Source: Bacteroidales bacterium
Lineage (GTDB): Bacteria > Bacteroidota > Bacteroidia > Bacteroidales > NBLH01
NCBI GenBank assembly: GCA_016937695.1
Contig: JAFGWC010000137.1
Span: forward strand, 1 to 44,310
Direction: 5' to 3'
DNA: 44,310 nt
Shown: positions 26,487 to 35,865 of the stretch, piece by piece
How the letters are laid out: each line of letters opens with the position of its first letter
How positions within the stretch are numbered: the stretch's first letter is position 1
Program-made: the position numbers and the translations under genes
The notes under the pieces: model-generated
What the model saw: the letters and a program-made list of their open reading frames with translations, nothing else
Databases searched by the model: none
Told to the model about the DNA's origin: nothing

Positions 26487-27377
26487 CTATAATCCTCTTT
26501 GCCATTCTTCTCTTAGATTAACTTTGTCAGGATTTTTAATTGTATAGTTTAATTTTTCTAATAAACTTTGTTTGTCTTTTGATAAAATTCCTTTTAAAAC
26601 AAGATAATTTGACGCATGATCGCTTCTAAAAACAGTTTGATTTAATTCTGTTTTTGATAAAAATAACTGCATTTCTTCGAGCAGTTGTAAAATATTCATT
26701 TCAACATATTCTGCATTAAATTTTTGTTTAAAATGATTTATTCCAAAAGGAAAACTCAAAACTAAAGTTGATAAAAATTCCGGTTGAATTAAATTAACAA
26801 GTTTTGCCGAATTTTCGGCATGTTGTTGCCAATAATTAAGTCCGCCGAGTCCGTTTAAAATCATTACCGAACTTTTAATTCCGGCTTGGTTGCTTTTTAA
26901 AAGTCCTTGTAACGAAGAATCAAAATTTTCTCCTTTATTTACTATGCTAAGTAGTTCATTATCACCAGATTCTAAGCCAACATAAACTAAAGTTAAGCCA
27001 GCATTTTTCAAGCTTTTTAATTCATCAATATTTTTATTTTTTAAGTCTTTTGGTTTAGCATAAGCTGATATTCGTCTTACATTTGGGAAAGTTTTATTTA
27101 TTAATTCAAGAATTTGTAACAGTTTATCGGTTTTTAAAACCATTGCATCGCCATCGGCCAAAAATATTTTGTTTATTTTTTCAGAATAGCCTTTAAATTG
27201 CAATATTTCTGATTTAATTAAATCAAAACTTTTTATTTTAAATTTTTTCTGAGTATACATTTCGCAAAAAGCACAATTATTCCACGAACATCCACTTGTA
27301 ATTTGAAAAATTAGCGAATTGGCTTCGCTTGGCGGCCTAAAAAGCGGATATTCATATTCTATTGATGGATAATGCAT
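26487..27377 (-). CDS. Radical SAM protein with CX4CX2C cluster motif
   Basis: 296 residues. The cluster cysteines are C30, C35 and C38 in TSGCSWNNCAFCEMY, a CX4CX2C spacing that differs from the classical CX3CX2C but occurs in a known COG1032-related family. The downstream KIFLADGDAMVL region corresponds to the SAM-binding GGE-like motif, and LTLVYVGLESGDNELLSIVNKG is typical of B12-less radical SAM proteins of this group. It lacks a B12-binding domain and has no C-terminal TRAM domain. Substrate unknown. It heads the unit with the GIN lipoprotein and PagL-like enzyme, though a functional link is not established. Confidence 0.85.
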   Translation of the reverse strand: MHYPSIEYEYPLFRPPSEANSLIFQITSGCSWNNCAFCEMYTQKKFKIKSFDLIKSEILQFKGYSEKINKIFLADGDAMVLKTDKLLQILELINKTFPNVRRISAYAKPKDLKNKNIDELKSLKNAGLTLVYVGLESGDNELLSIVNKGENFDSSLQGLLKSNQAGIKSSVMILNGLGGLNYWQQHAENSAKLVNLIQPEFLSTLVLSFPFGINHFKQKFNAEYVEMNILQLLEEMQLFLSKTELNQTVFRSDHASNYLVLKGILSKDKQSLLEKLNYTIKNPDKVNLREEWQRGL

Positions 27378-27491
27378 TTTAATTCAGAAATTTATGAATG
27401 AAAAAATAAAAGATTTGCAAATATTTTGTAATCAATTTTACTGCAAAAATATTTGAAATTTGTTTACAAACAATTAGTATTTTTTGAAAAT

Positions 27492-29840
27492 TTATTCTTT
27501 TTTTAATTTTGCAGGAAAATATTCTGAAATTTTTCTAATATAAGCATCAATAAAACCTAGTTCTATAATTTTTTCTAGCTCTTTTTTCGCTTTTTTTAGT
27601 GTTTTAAATTCTCCAGTCGAGTATTTATATAAATTTCCTGTAAAAAACATTTGTAAATTTTCAATTTCTTTAAAATATTTTTGACTTATTGGTTTGCTGT
27701 AAGCACCTAATTGAATGGTAAATACAGAGTCTAATCTTGCAATTTCATTTTCAATTTCTTTGTTATTTGGATTTATATCATAAACAGCAGGGATTTTAAT
27801 TTTTCTGAATTTAAGCTTTTGTTTAGGGTCATTTATGATTTTAAATTCAACTCTTCTGTTGTAAGGTAATGATTGCCAGATATATGAGCCATCTTTATAT
27901 TTGTTTTTTGTTAGCTGATTTTTAACTCCATTACCTTTATATGATATTTGTTTTTTATTAACACCTTGAGAAATTAAAAAATTTGCGACTATTTTTGCTC
28001 TTTTGTCAGATATTTTTAAATTATATGATTCGGGTCCCTGAGTATCGGAGTATCCAATTAATTCTATTTGTGCTTCAGGATTTTCTTTTAAATAATTTGA
28101 TAATTTTATTAAGTTATCTTTAAAATAATCGAGCTGAAAACTGTTTACTTTAAATAAAATATCTTCTACATAAGTTACATCTGTTTCATAAGTAATTGTA
28201 TTGTCGTATTCAACAATATCTTTATTTATTGCAATTTCTTTTTTTCTGCCAATTATATTATCACAGTTTTTATCCCCAACTAAAGAAACTGTTTTGTAAA
28301 TTATCTGAAAATCAGAGTCTTCGCCTATATAAAAATTTTCTATATGTTCATCATTATCATTAATTTGATATACTGCTTTGTAATTTTTTCCTTTGTTTAA
28401 AACAAACAAATATTTTCCTGTTTTGCTGTTTGGTTTATAATATCCTTCAATTTCGGAGCTTTCAGAGTCAAAAACGCTAATTTGAACATTTTCAATATCA
28501 TAATCGCATGCTTCAACTTTTCCTTTTATCACGGCAAGTGATTTTTCTTCAGCTTCAGGTAAACCCATTAAATAAATATCAGAATTTCCAAAACCATCGC
28601 TTTTAATCGAAGAATAATAGGCTCTTTTACCATCTGGAGTTAAAACGTAAAAAGCGTCATCGCCGACTGTATTTGCCGGATATCCAAGGTTTTCCGCCTC
28701 TGCCCAGGTACCAAATTCATTTTTTTTGCTGATAAAAATATCGTAGCCGCCAATTGTATTATGTCCTTTAGAGCTAAAGTAAAGACTTATTCCATCGTGA
28801 TGAATAAATGGTCCTTCTTCATCTTTTTCGGTGTTAATTCCGGCGCCAAGGTTTTCTGCTTTTCCCCATTCGCCATTTGCTTGTTTTTCAGATATATATA
28901 TATCTAAACTGCCATATCCGCCAGGCCTGTCTGATGTAAAATATAAATATTTTCCATCGGCAGACAATGAAGCATGAGTTTCTCTGAATCGTGTGTTAAT
29001 ATGAGGACCGAGGTCAACAGGAACGGACCATTTATCGCCGGTTAAATAACTAGTTAATATTGTTCCGCCCTCTACATCTCTATATATAAAAAGTTGCTGT
29101 CCATCTGGCGAAATGCCTATTGAAGCCTCATGTGCCTCAGTATTTATATTTTCACTAATGCTAATCGGTTTTGTCCAATTTTGGTTTTCGAAATAAGAAA
29201 TGTAAATATCTTCGTTGTATTGTCCGTCTAGTTCTAATTTTTCATTTTCATGCCTTTTTCTTCTCGATGTAAATATTAAAACTGTTTCATCTGCTGATAT
29301 TACCGGGCTATGATCTGAATATTCTGAATTTATTGTTTGGTTTAATATTGTAATTTGTGTTTCTATTGGATTTTGTGATAATTTTAATCCTGATTCGCAT
29401 TGACTTGATTCATAGTTAATTGCATCTATTACTTCTTTGTTTTTAACATGATGTTTTAGTTTGTTTAATATATCAATAGACTTTTCAAATTGGTAATTTA
29501 AATGATAAGCTTTGGCTAACTGAAATTTAGATTCTATTGCTTCGTTTGATTTTGGATTGGTTTTATCAAAAATTTCTACTGATTTAATAAGGAATGGAAT
29601 AGATTTTTCTTTTCGTAGTATTGTATTTAAATAACAATATCCTAATTTAAAATTTAATGTAGCATCGTTTGGCGAATGTTTTAAAAGAGCAGTTGCAAGT
29701 TGAATAGCTTCATCATAATTTGCTTCATTGATAAATGCATCTAGTTCATTATCAGTATTTTGAGATAAAGAGTTAAAATTTATTAAAACTGCAGTAATTA
29801 TTAATAAATATTTAATGAATGTATTTTTGTTTTTTTTCAA
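27492..29840 (-). CDS. PorE-like protein: TPR, beta-propeller, regulatory, OmpA and SPOR domains
   Basis: 782 residues. Signal peptide 1-26 (ending NSLSQ), TPR helices (about 30-165), five PD40 blades (about 170-430, such as GQLLFIYRD-type and LGSLDIYISEKQANG), a carboxypeptidase-regulatory-like domain near 435-500, an OmpA-like peptidoglycan-binding domain (about 558-667, with ELIGYSDTQGPESYNLKISD and NRRVEFKI) and a C-terminal SPOR domain (about 704-770, FTIQLGAYSKPIS). The first four modules are the layout known for PorE, which ties the type IX secretion system to peptidoglycan; the added SPOR domain gives a second wall-binding module. It lies 187 bases downstream of the GNAT gene. T9SS involvement is inferred from domain order. 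Confidence 0.9.
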   Translation of the reverse strand: MKKNKNTFIKYLLIITAVLINFNSLSQNTDNELDAFINEANYDEAIQLATALLKHSPNDATLNFKLGYCYLNTILRKEKSIPFLIKSVEIFDKTNPKSNEAIESKFQLAKAYHLNYQFEKSIDILNKLKHHVKNKEVIDAINYESSQCESGLKLSQNPIETQITILNQTINSEYSDHSPVISADETVLIFTSRRKRHENEKLELDGQYNEDIYISYFENQNWTKPISISENINTEAHEASIGISPDGQQLFIYRDVEGGTILTSYLTGDKWSVPVDLGPHINTRFRETHASLSADGKYLYFTSDRPGGYGSLDIYISEKQANGEWGKAENLGAGINTEKDEEGPFIHHDGISLYFSSKGHNTIGGYDIFISKKNEFGTWAEAENLGYPANTVGDDAFYVLTPDGKRAYYSSIKSDGFGNSDIYLMGLPEAEEKSLAVIKGKVEACDYDIENVQISVFDSESSEIEGYYKPNSKTGKYLFVLNKGKNYKAVYQINDNDEHIENFYIGEDSDFQIIYKTVSLVGDKNCDNIIGRKKEIAINKDIVEYDNTITYETDVTYVEDILFKVNSFQLDYFKDNLIKLSNYLKENPEAQIELIGYSDTQGPESYNLKISDKRAKIVANFLISQGVNKKQISYKGNGVKNQLTKNKYKDGSYIWQSLPYNRRVEFKIINDPKQKLKFRKIKIPAVYDINPNNKEIENEIARLDSVFTIQLGAYSKPISQKYFKEIENLQMFFTGNLYKYSTGEFKTLKKAKKELEKIIELGFIDAYIRKISEYFPAKLKKE

Positions 29841-30027
29841 CTTAGTTATTTTATTGCTTTTATATGATTATAAATTTAAGCTAAGTTTTTTTTTATAGCA
29901 AAATTAAATCTCAATAATTTTATAAAAGCCTTGATTAATTTTATAAACAAACCACTACAAAGCAATTATTTTATAAGTTGGTATAAATATTATGTTTATA
30001 TAATAAATAATAAATAAATTGGAATTT

Positions 30028-30558
30028 TTATTTTTTGATATTTTGAAGGAAAAAAACATTTTCAAAAGTTTCAGAAGTCTTTTTCCAGCTTATTAATTTG
30101 CCACTTATTAAAAAGTGCAGGTTTTGAAATAGCTTTAGGCTGGAGGTGTTTTTTTCACTAATTTCGCAATATAATTGATTTAAACCCAGATATTTAAATG
30201 AATAATTAATAATGATTTCTAGTGATATTCCGGCATATCCTTTTTTCCTGTTTTCGCTATCGGCAATTAAAATTCCTATTCCTGCTTTTAGATTATAAAA
30301 ATCTATATCAAATAAATCAATTGTTCCAATTGCTGAATTATCAATTTTATTTATAATTATTAGTCTTAGTTGTTTTGTTTCAAAAATATCTTTGTTCGAG
30401 TTTTCAATATATTGTTTTAAAATATATTTTGAATATGGTACAAGCGTATTGCTGAATTGCCAGTTTTCCGAGTTGTTTTCCCATTTATATAGCAATTCCA
30501 AATCTTCGGGCTCAATAGCCCTAAGTTTTATAATATTGTTTTCCAATAAATTCGACAA
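30028..30558 (-). CDS. GNAT-family N-acetyltransferase
   Basis: 176 residues, cytosolic. The RimJ/RimL-like opening IKLRAIEPEDLELLYKWENN is followed by GTIDLFDIDFYNLKAGIGIL, then the acetyl-CoA-binding region ENRKKGYAGISLEI, where RxxGxAG is the GNAT motif A. The end (LNQLYCEISEKNTSSLKLFQN) is motif B. It acetylates an unknown amine, perhaps a protein N-terminus or an amino sugar. It starts 6 bases after the stop of the PorE-like gene upstream, so it is probably co-transcribed with it. Confidence 0.9.
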   Translation of the reverse strand: MSNLLENNIIKLRAIEPEDLELLYKWENNSENWQFSNTLVPYSKYILKQYIENSNKDIFETKQLRLIIINKIDNSAIGTIDLFDIDFYNLKAGIGILIADSENRKKGYAGISLEIIINYSFKYLGLNQLYCEISEKNTSSLKLFQNLHFLISGKLISWKKTSETFENVFFLQNIKK

Positions 30559-30564
30559 ACTCTT

Positions 30565-32727
30565 TTATATTTTAGTTTCTGTAGTGTTAGATTCTGATTT
30601 TTTATAATTATTTCTGTAGTTTTTATTTCTAAAGTCTAACGGAATGTTTTGAATTGGTTTTACAAGCAAACTAGAATTACCTTGTTTATTAACTCTAAAT
30701 TCAATTCTTCTGTTAAATTTTTGAGCTTCTGTATTCCATGTTCCATCCGGATTTAAATTAATTGCGATAGGATTTTCTTCACCATAACCAACAACTATCA
30801 TTTGTTCCTCTTTTGCACCTTTTCTCATAAGGTAAAGTTTTACTACATTCCCTCTTTTTAATGAAAGTGCTTGATTATAAATGGCTTTGCCTTTAGAATC
30901 TGCATATGCACCAATTTCAATTACTGTATTTTGATTTTCTTTTAAGTATTTAGCTAAAGCTTTTAGGCTTTTACTGTCTGGTACTTCATCTGCATTATTA
31001 AATGGAAATAAAATATTTTCTATTTTAATGTTTTCATCATATACAATACCATTTTCATCAATATTGTCAATATTAATTCCACCGGCAAATTCTTGTTCTT
31101 CCATCAATTGAAGTTCATTATCAGCACATGGCGGATCAACAGGAATTTCAATAACTTTATATAATTGTTGATATGCTGCTTCTTTCGGAACATAAAGTTT
31201 TTCAGATAAAATTAACTTTCCGTTCGATTCAAAAAGCACATTGTATTTTCCGTCTTTATTTAAAACAAAAAGGAATTTTCCTGATTTTGAATTAGGTGTG
31301 TAAATTCCAATTACTTCATCATTGCTGGCATCCATAACTGTTATTGACACTTCAGGTAAATTTCCTCTGCAAACAAAAATTTTACCTGTCATTATTGTAA
31401 TTTTTGTTTTTTCAGCTTCTTTAAATTTGATTACAAAAATGTCTGATTTACCATAACCTTCATTTTTGTTAGATGTGTAATATGCTTTTTGTCCATCTGC
31501 AGAAGGAACAAAAAATACATCATCTGAAGTAGTATTTATTGGAAAACCAATATTCTCTGGTATTGTCCATGTTCCAAACTCATTTAAAGAACTTTTAAAT
31601 ATATCAAAACCGCCAAGTCCGCCATGGCCTTTTGAACTGAAATAAAGTGTTACTCCGTCTGGATGTATATATGGAGCTCTTTCATCTGATTCTGTATTTA
31701 TTGAAGGGCCCAGATTCTTAGCTTCACTCCATTCGCCGGAAATAAGTTTATGTGCAACGTAAATATCTAATCCGCCGTAGCCTCCTTTTCTGTCGCTTGT
31801 GAAGTATAGTTTATTTCCATCTGCCGATAATGATGCGTGTGTTTCTCTATATTTTGTATTTATTGTTGGACCTAGTTTCATGGGTACAGACCATTCTTCG
31901 CCATTTAATTCACTAACATAAATACTTCCTTCGTCTTCAGATTTATATATATAAAGTTGTTGTCCATCTACCGACAAGCCTATTGATGCTTCATGTTCTG
32001 AAGTATTTATATTTTTACCTATACTTATTGGGTAAGTCCAACCTTCTTCTTTTCCATAAGAGACAAATATATTTTCAGAATATTCTCCATCACTTTCCAT
32101 TTCATCTCCAATATCTGTTTCTCTTCTTGATGTAAATATTAAAATTGATTCATCACCATTAATTATTGGACTATGATCTGAAAATTCAGAGTTTATTGAA
32201 TCTCCGATGTTTTCTATTTCTATTTTTTTAGCTTGGCTTGTTAAATTTTTACCTTCAATACATTTAGTTATTTCATTATTAATAATTAGCAGAAGTTTTT
32301 TATTTTTTGTTTGTTCTGTTAATTTTTCGTACTGAGATATGGCTTCGTCAAAACGATAGTTTGATTGATATGCTTTTGCTAAATAATAACTTGTTTCAAG
32401 AAATTGGCTCGATTTCTTCTTTTTTTTACTTAATATTTGTACCGATTTTTCAATATAATCAATTGCTTTTTCTTTTTCGTGTGCAGTATTTAAATAACAA
32501 AATCCTAATTTGAAATTTATTTGTGCATTATTAGGGTCTTCGTCCAACATTCGTTGATATAGGTTAATTGCACCTGTGAAGTTTTCATTGTCGATATAGT
32601 CATCGGCAATATAAAATAAATCATTTTGCTCTTGCGATTTAAGCGATATTGGTATAAGTATAAATAAATTTATAAAAAATAATATCGAAAAACTTATTGT
32701 GGTAAAATTAAATTTTTGACCTTTCAT
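30565..32727 (-). CDS. PorE-like protein: TPR, beta-propeller, regulatory and OmpA domains
   Basis: 720 residues from the ATG at 32727. That start is preferred over an in-frame one at 32808 because it gives a clean signal peptide (MKGQKFNF, then a hydrophobic core ending SLKSQ); the longer form would bury it behind a basic extension. TPR helices (about 30-165) lead to five PD40 blades (about 170-435, such as SLSADGNKLYFTSDRKGGYG), a regulatory domain near 442-505 and an OmpA-like domain (about 567-680, EIGAYADSKGKAIYNQALSL, NRRIEFRV). A short Ser/Asn-rich tail follows. This is the PorE architecture without a SPOR domain. It is the third of three related genes here and precedes the GNAT gene by 6 bases. 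Confidence 0.9.
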   Translation of the reverse strand: MKGQKFNFTTISFSILFFINLFILIPISLKSQEQNDLFYIADDYIDNENFTGAINLYQRMLDEDPNNAQINFKLGFCYLNTAHEKEKAIDYIEKSVQILSKKKKKSSQFLETSYYLAKAYQSNYRFDEAISQYEKLTEQTKNKKLLLIINNEITKCIEGKNLTSQAKKIEIENIGDSINSEFSDHSPIINGDESILIFTSRRETDIGDEMESDGEYSENIFVSYGKEEGWTYPISIGKNINTSEHEASIGLSVDGQQLYIYKSEDEGSIYVSELNGEEWSVPMKLGPTINTKYRETHASLSADGNKLYFTSDRKGGYGGLDIYVAHKLISGEWSEAKNLGPSINTESDERAPYIHPDGVTLYFSSKGHGGLGGFDIFKSSLNEFGTWTIPENIGFPINTTSDDVFFVPSADGQKAYYTSNKNEGYGKSDIFVIKFKEAEKTKITIMTGKIFVCRGNLPEVSITVMDASNDEVIGIYTPNSKSGKFLFVLNKDGKYNVLFESNGKLILSEKLYVPKEAAYQQLYKVIEIPVDPPCADNELQLMEEQEFAGGINIDNIDENGIVYDENIKIENILFPFNNADEVPDSKSLKALAKYLKENQNTVIEIGAYADSKGKAIYNQALSLKRGNVVKLYLMRKGAKEEQMIVVGYGEENPIAINLNPDGTWNTEAQKFNRRIEFRVNKQGNSSLLVKPIQNIPLDFRNKNYRNNYKKSESNTTETKI

Positions 32728-32945
32728 ACTTTTTTGTTTTCTGCAATTTATTATCTTTTTGATAATAAAATATGTAAATCTTTTTCTATTCTTATAATTT
32801 ATTGACAAAAATAATGAAGATTTATTTGCTTTTCTATTTAATTATTGAAATTAATTTATTTTAACAATTTGTATACCACAAAATACATTCCACTATTGCT
32901 TTTATTTTTTAGTATAAAATTTTTATTTATTTATATAATCTACTG

Positions 32946-34895
32946 TTATTTAGAGTTTTGGCTTATTATTAGTTTAATTGATTTTAAAATTAATAAAATG
33001 TCTTTATAAAACTTATAATTTTTAGCATAATTTAAATTCAAATTGTAAATTTCATTATCTGTTTTATCTAAAGGGCTTGTTGTAAAAATTACACCTTTCT
33101 TTAATTTTGGTAGTCCTTTTGTATGATTTGTCGACTTATTGTAATACGAAACCCATGTTTTTTTTGAGATTAGAACATCAATAACTTTTTTTATGAAGAT
33201 TTTATTGTTTTTTATTATCAACAAAAATATGGGGCTTAAAATTAAGAAAAATAAAGAAAACCCAATATCTACAATTCTTTTAAGAAAAATATTTAATGGT
33301 TTTGAAATTATATTTAGATTTAATTCCGGTATTGTTTCTGCATTTATTATTGATTTACTTCCAACAATTGAATTACTTTCCGGCAAAACTATTTTATAAT
33401 CCAAATTTAAATCTTTTGTTTCAAGCATTATTTGAATTATTTCTGATGTCGATATTTTTTTAAGGTAAAATATTAATGTTTCAATTTTATTGATTTTTAT
33501 TAGTTCATTTATTTTTTTTATTTTATCAGAAAAAGATTGTGTATTATTATAAATATTTGCTGAGTATTTATCAATTGTGTATAGTGTATCTATAAGTTTG
33601 TCTGTGAAAATTGTTTCATCTTCGTAGCCAATTATTAATGCTTTTTCTTTTTTTTGTTTACTAAATGAAATTCTGTTTAAACTAAACAAATTTATTATAA
33701 ATCGGTTTAATAATGAAAAAATCAGCATTGCTATACTTCCAATAATTAACAAAGCTCTTGAATATCTATAAGTTTCAGGAAGAAGTGAGTAAACAACTAA
33801 AATAAATAAGCTTCCAAATATTATTGATTTTATAATATTATTGATTTTTGTGTTTCTTTTATATCCGCCATAAATAAATAATGAAATTATCCATATTAAA
33901 ATTATTACAGGCACATAATAATTAATGAATTTAAAGGAATAGTAAGATTTATAGTTATACAAAAAATTGCTCCAAAATGGAATAAGCCATAAATAGAATA
34001 AATAAATAGAACTAATATCCATAAATGGAAGGATTAATTTATCAAAAGTGCGTTTAATAACAGAAAAGCTTGCTCTAAAATATATTGCTAATTGTATTAA
34101 AATTAGATAAGTAGTTCTTTTTTTTCCTGTATAATGTTTTTTGGCAAAAATTATCATTGCCTCGTAGAATAATTTTACATACTTTAAACTAGACTTCTTG
34201 GTGCTTTCGCCTTTGTAATGAATAATAGTTGTTGTTGGAAGATAATAGTTTTTATATCCTGATTTTATTATTCTGTAAGATAAATCAATATCTTCGCCAT
34301 ACATGAAAAATTTTTCATCAAATAAACCTGATTTTTCAAGAGCTTCTCTTTTTATAAACATAAATGCGCCTGATAGTACTTCTATTTCATGAATTTGATT
34401 TTCATCCAGATATTTTAATTGATATTTACCAAATAGTTTTGAACTTGGGAATAATGCTGAAAACCCAAATATTTTAAAAAATGCAGATGAAGGAGTAGGC
34501 AATGCTCTTTTTGATTCTGGTAAAAATTTACCTTTTCCATTAATCATTTTAACTCCAATTGCTCCTGCATTTTGGTTTTTATTCATAAAATCTATACATA
34601 CATCAAAGCTGTTTTCACTTACAATAGTATCAGGATTTAGTATAAGAATATGGTTTCCTTTTGAGATTTTAATAGCTTGGTTACAGGCAGTTCCAAATCC
34701 CAAATTTTTATCATTTATAATCAAATTTATTTCAGGAAATAAATTTCCTATCATTTCAATAGAACCATCTACAGAACTATTATCAACAACAAATATTTCA
34801 GTTTTTATGTTTTTTGATGCTTTTTTAACTGAATATATGCATTGCTCAAGAAATTCTTTTACATTATAATTTACAATAATTACAGATAGTTCCAA
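32946..34895 (-). CDS. Family 2 glycosyltransferase fused to a sugar-transferase-like membrane module
   Basis: 649 residues. Residues 1-240 are a GT2 enzyme resembling rhamnosyltransferases: LSVIIVNYNVKEFLEQCI, VVDNSSVDGSIEMI, LGFGTACNQAI and the NPDT metal site. About four to five membrane helices follow (about 285-400). The C-terminal region (about 430-645) resembles polyprenyl-phosphate sugar transferases: an NAD(P)-like CoA-binding-type segment, KRIVDIGFSLFFLILSPIF, then LPKLKKG and a YAKNYKFYKDI end. The middle of the catalytic sugar-transferase domain is shortened, so the C-terminal half may be inactive or regulatory. An exopolysaccharide or O-antigen role at the inner membrane is inferred. 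No other glycan genes adjoin it. Confidence 0.8.
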   Translation of the reverse strand: MELSVIIVNYNVKEFLEQCIYSVKKASKNIKTEIFVVDNSSVDGSIEMIGNLFPEINLIINDKNLGFGTACNQAIKISKGNHILILNPDTIVSENSFDVCIDFMNKNQNAGAIGVKMINGKGKFLPESKRALPTPSSAFFKIFGFSALFPSSKLFGKYQLKYLDENQIHEIEVLSGAFMFIKREALEKSGLFDEKFFMYGEDIDLSYRIIKSGYKNYYLPTTTIIHYKGESTKKSSLKYVKLFYEAMIIFAKKHYTGKKRTTYLILIQLAIYFRASFSVIKRTFDKLILPFMDISSIYLFYLWLIPFWSNFLYNYKSYYSFKFINYYVPVIILIWIISLFIYGGYKRNTKINNIIKSIIFGSLFILVVYSLLPETYRYSRALLIIGSIAMLIFSLLNRFIINLFSLNRISFSKQKKEKALIIGYEDETIFTDKLIDTLYTIDKYSANIYNNTQSFSDKIKKINELIKINKIETLIFYLKKISTSEIIQIMLETKDLNLDYKIVLPESNSIVGSKSIINAETIPELNLNIISKPLNIFLKRIVDIGFSLFFLILSPIFLLIIKNNKIFIKKVIDVLISKKTWVSYYNKSTNHTKGLPKLKKGVIFTTSPLDKTDNEIYNLNLNYAKNYKFYKDILLILKSIKLIISQNSK

Positions 34896-35012
34896 AACAA
34901 GAGTTTTATTGCTAATTTATTTTAAGAATATTTTGAATAATGGGCTTTAAGCCGCTAAAGAAAAATTCAACCGTAATTGCGATAAAATGAAGTTCAGATA
35001 TTCATTAAAAAT

Positions 35013-35037
35013 AAAAAACAGCAAAAAGCTGTTTTTT
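35013..35037 (-). terminator. Strong intrinsic terminator after the SUMF1 gene pair
   Basis: AAAAAACAGC (35013-35022) pairs perfectly with GCTGTTTTTT (35028-35037) around a 5-base loop. On the minus strand the stem ends in six T residues just after the stop at 35041. The symmetry means it would also work on the other strand. Confidence 0.8.
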
Positions 35038-35040
35038 ATT

Positions 35041-35832
35041 TTATGGATTTTTTACTATTCTAAACCCATAATTATAGTTTGTAAAATGAGGATAAGGACC
35101 ATCTCTTGAAGTAACTCTTGTCATGTCGTCAACATAATACCAAGAGCCGCCTCTAATTACTCTGAAAATTCCACTTTCGCATCCTGTAGGATTTTTTTGC
35201 GCTTGAGAAGTGTATCTTCCGTACTTATCTAAACACCATTCCCAAGCATTTCCACTCATATCGTAAATGCCTAATTCATTGGGTCTTAAGGAACCTACAG
35301 GTCTTGGACCTTTTTCGTAGCTGGTTTCGTCATACCAAGCTACTTTATTTATATTATTTGTGCCACTATATTTATAGTTTTTTGATTTTTCACCGCCTCT
35401 TGCTGCGTATTCCCACTGGGCTTCTGTTGGTAAAGAATAATTTTCTCCGGTTGTTTTTGAAAGCCATTTGCAATATTCATTTGCTGCATTCCAATCTATA
35501 TGAACGATAGGGTATTTATCTATCCATTCCCATTTTTTTGCATTTGGGTGTAATTCATACCATGCAGAGTTAGGAGAAGGAGGCATTTTATTTCCGGTTG
35601 CATTGCAATATGCCTTATATTCAGCTACAGTAACTTCATATTTTCCAATATAAAAATCATCTAAAGTAACATTATGAACAGGTTTTTCATCGCTATCTCC
35701 GTTAAGGTTTCCCATTTTAAAAGTTCCGCCTTTTACAAAAACCATTTCAGGTTTTATTTGTGCAAAAACAGATTGACTTATAAATAAGGATAAAGTAACA
35801 AAAAAGAAAATCGTTATTGTATTATTTCTCAT
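35041..35832 (-). CDS. Secreted SUMF1/FGE-fold protein, copy 2
   Basis: 263 residues with a signal peptide (1-24, ending SVFAQ). The rest is one formylglycine-generating-enzyme/SUMF1 fold: MVFVKGGTFKMGN at the start, YIGKYEVTVAEYKAYC, LPTEAQWEYAARGG, MSGNAWEWCLDKYG and RVIRGGSWYY, ending NYGFRIV. The active-site Cys pair of true FGE is not visible in the RGGSW...GFR segment, so sulfatase activation is unlikely; GldJ/GldK of gliding/T9SS machinery use the same fold structurally. No lipobox is present. It is a tandem paralogue of the upstream gene, 33 bases away, and ends at a strong terminator. Confidence 0.85.
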   Translation of the reverse strand: MRNNTITIFFFVTLSLFISQSVFAQIKPEMVFVKGGTFKMGNLNGDSDEKPVHNVTLDDFYIGKYEVTVAEYKAYCNATGNKMPPSPNSAWYELHPNAKKWEWIDKYPIVHIDWNAANEYCKWLSKTTGENYSLPTEAQWEYAARGGEKSKNYKYSGTNNINKVAWYDETSYEKGPRPVGSLRPNELGIYDMSGNAWEWCLDKYGRYTSQAQKNPTGCESGIFRVIRGGSWYYVDDMTRVTSRDGPYPHFTNYNYGFRIVKNP

Positions 35833-35865
35833 CCCAACTATTATTAATTATTCTTTATTGAAATA

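Noticed and set aside
27460-27473. Inverted repeat TTGTTT..AAACAA upstream of the radical SAM gene
   Set aside because: Stem of only 6 bp with a 2-base spacer and no T tract; not enough for a terminator or operator call.
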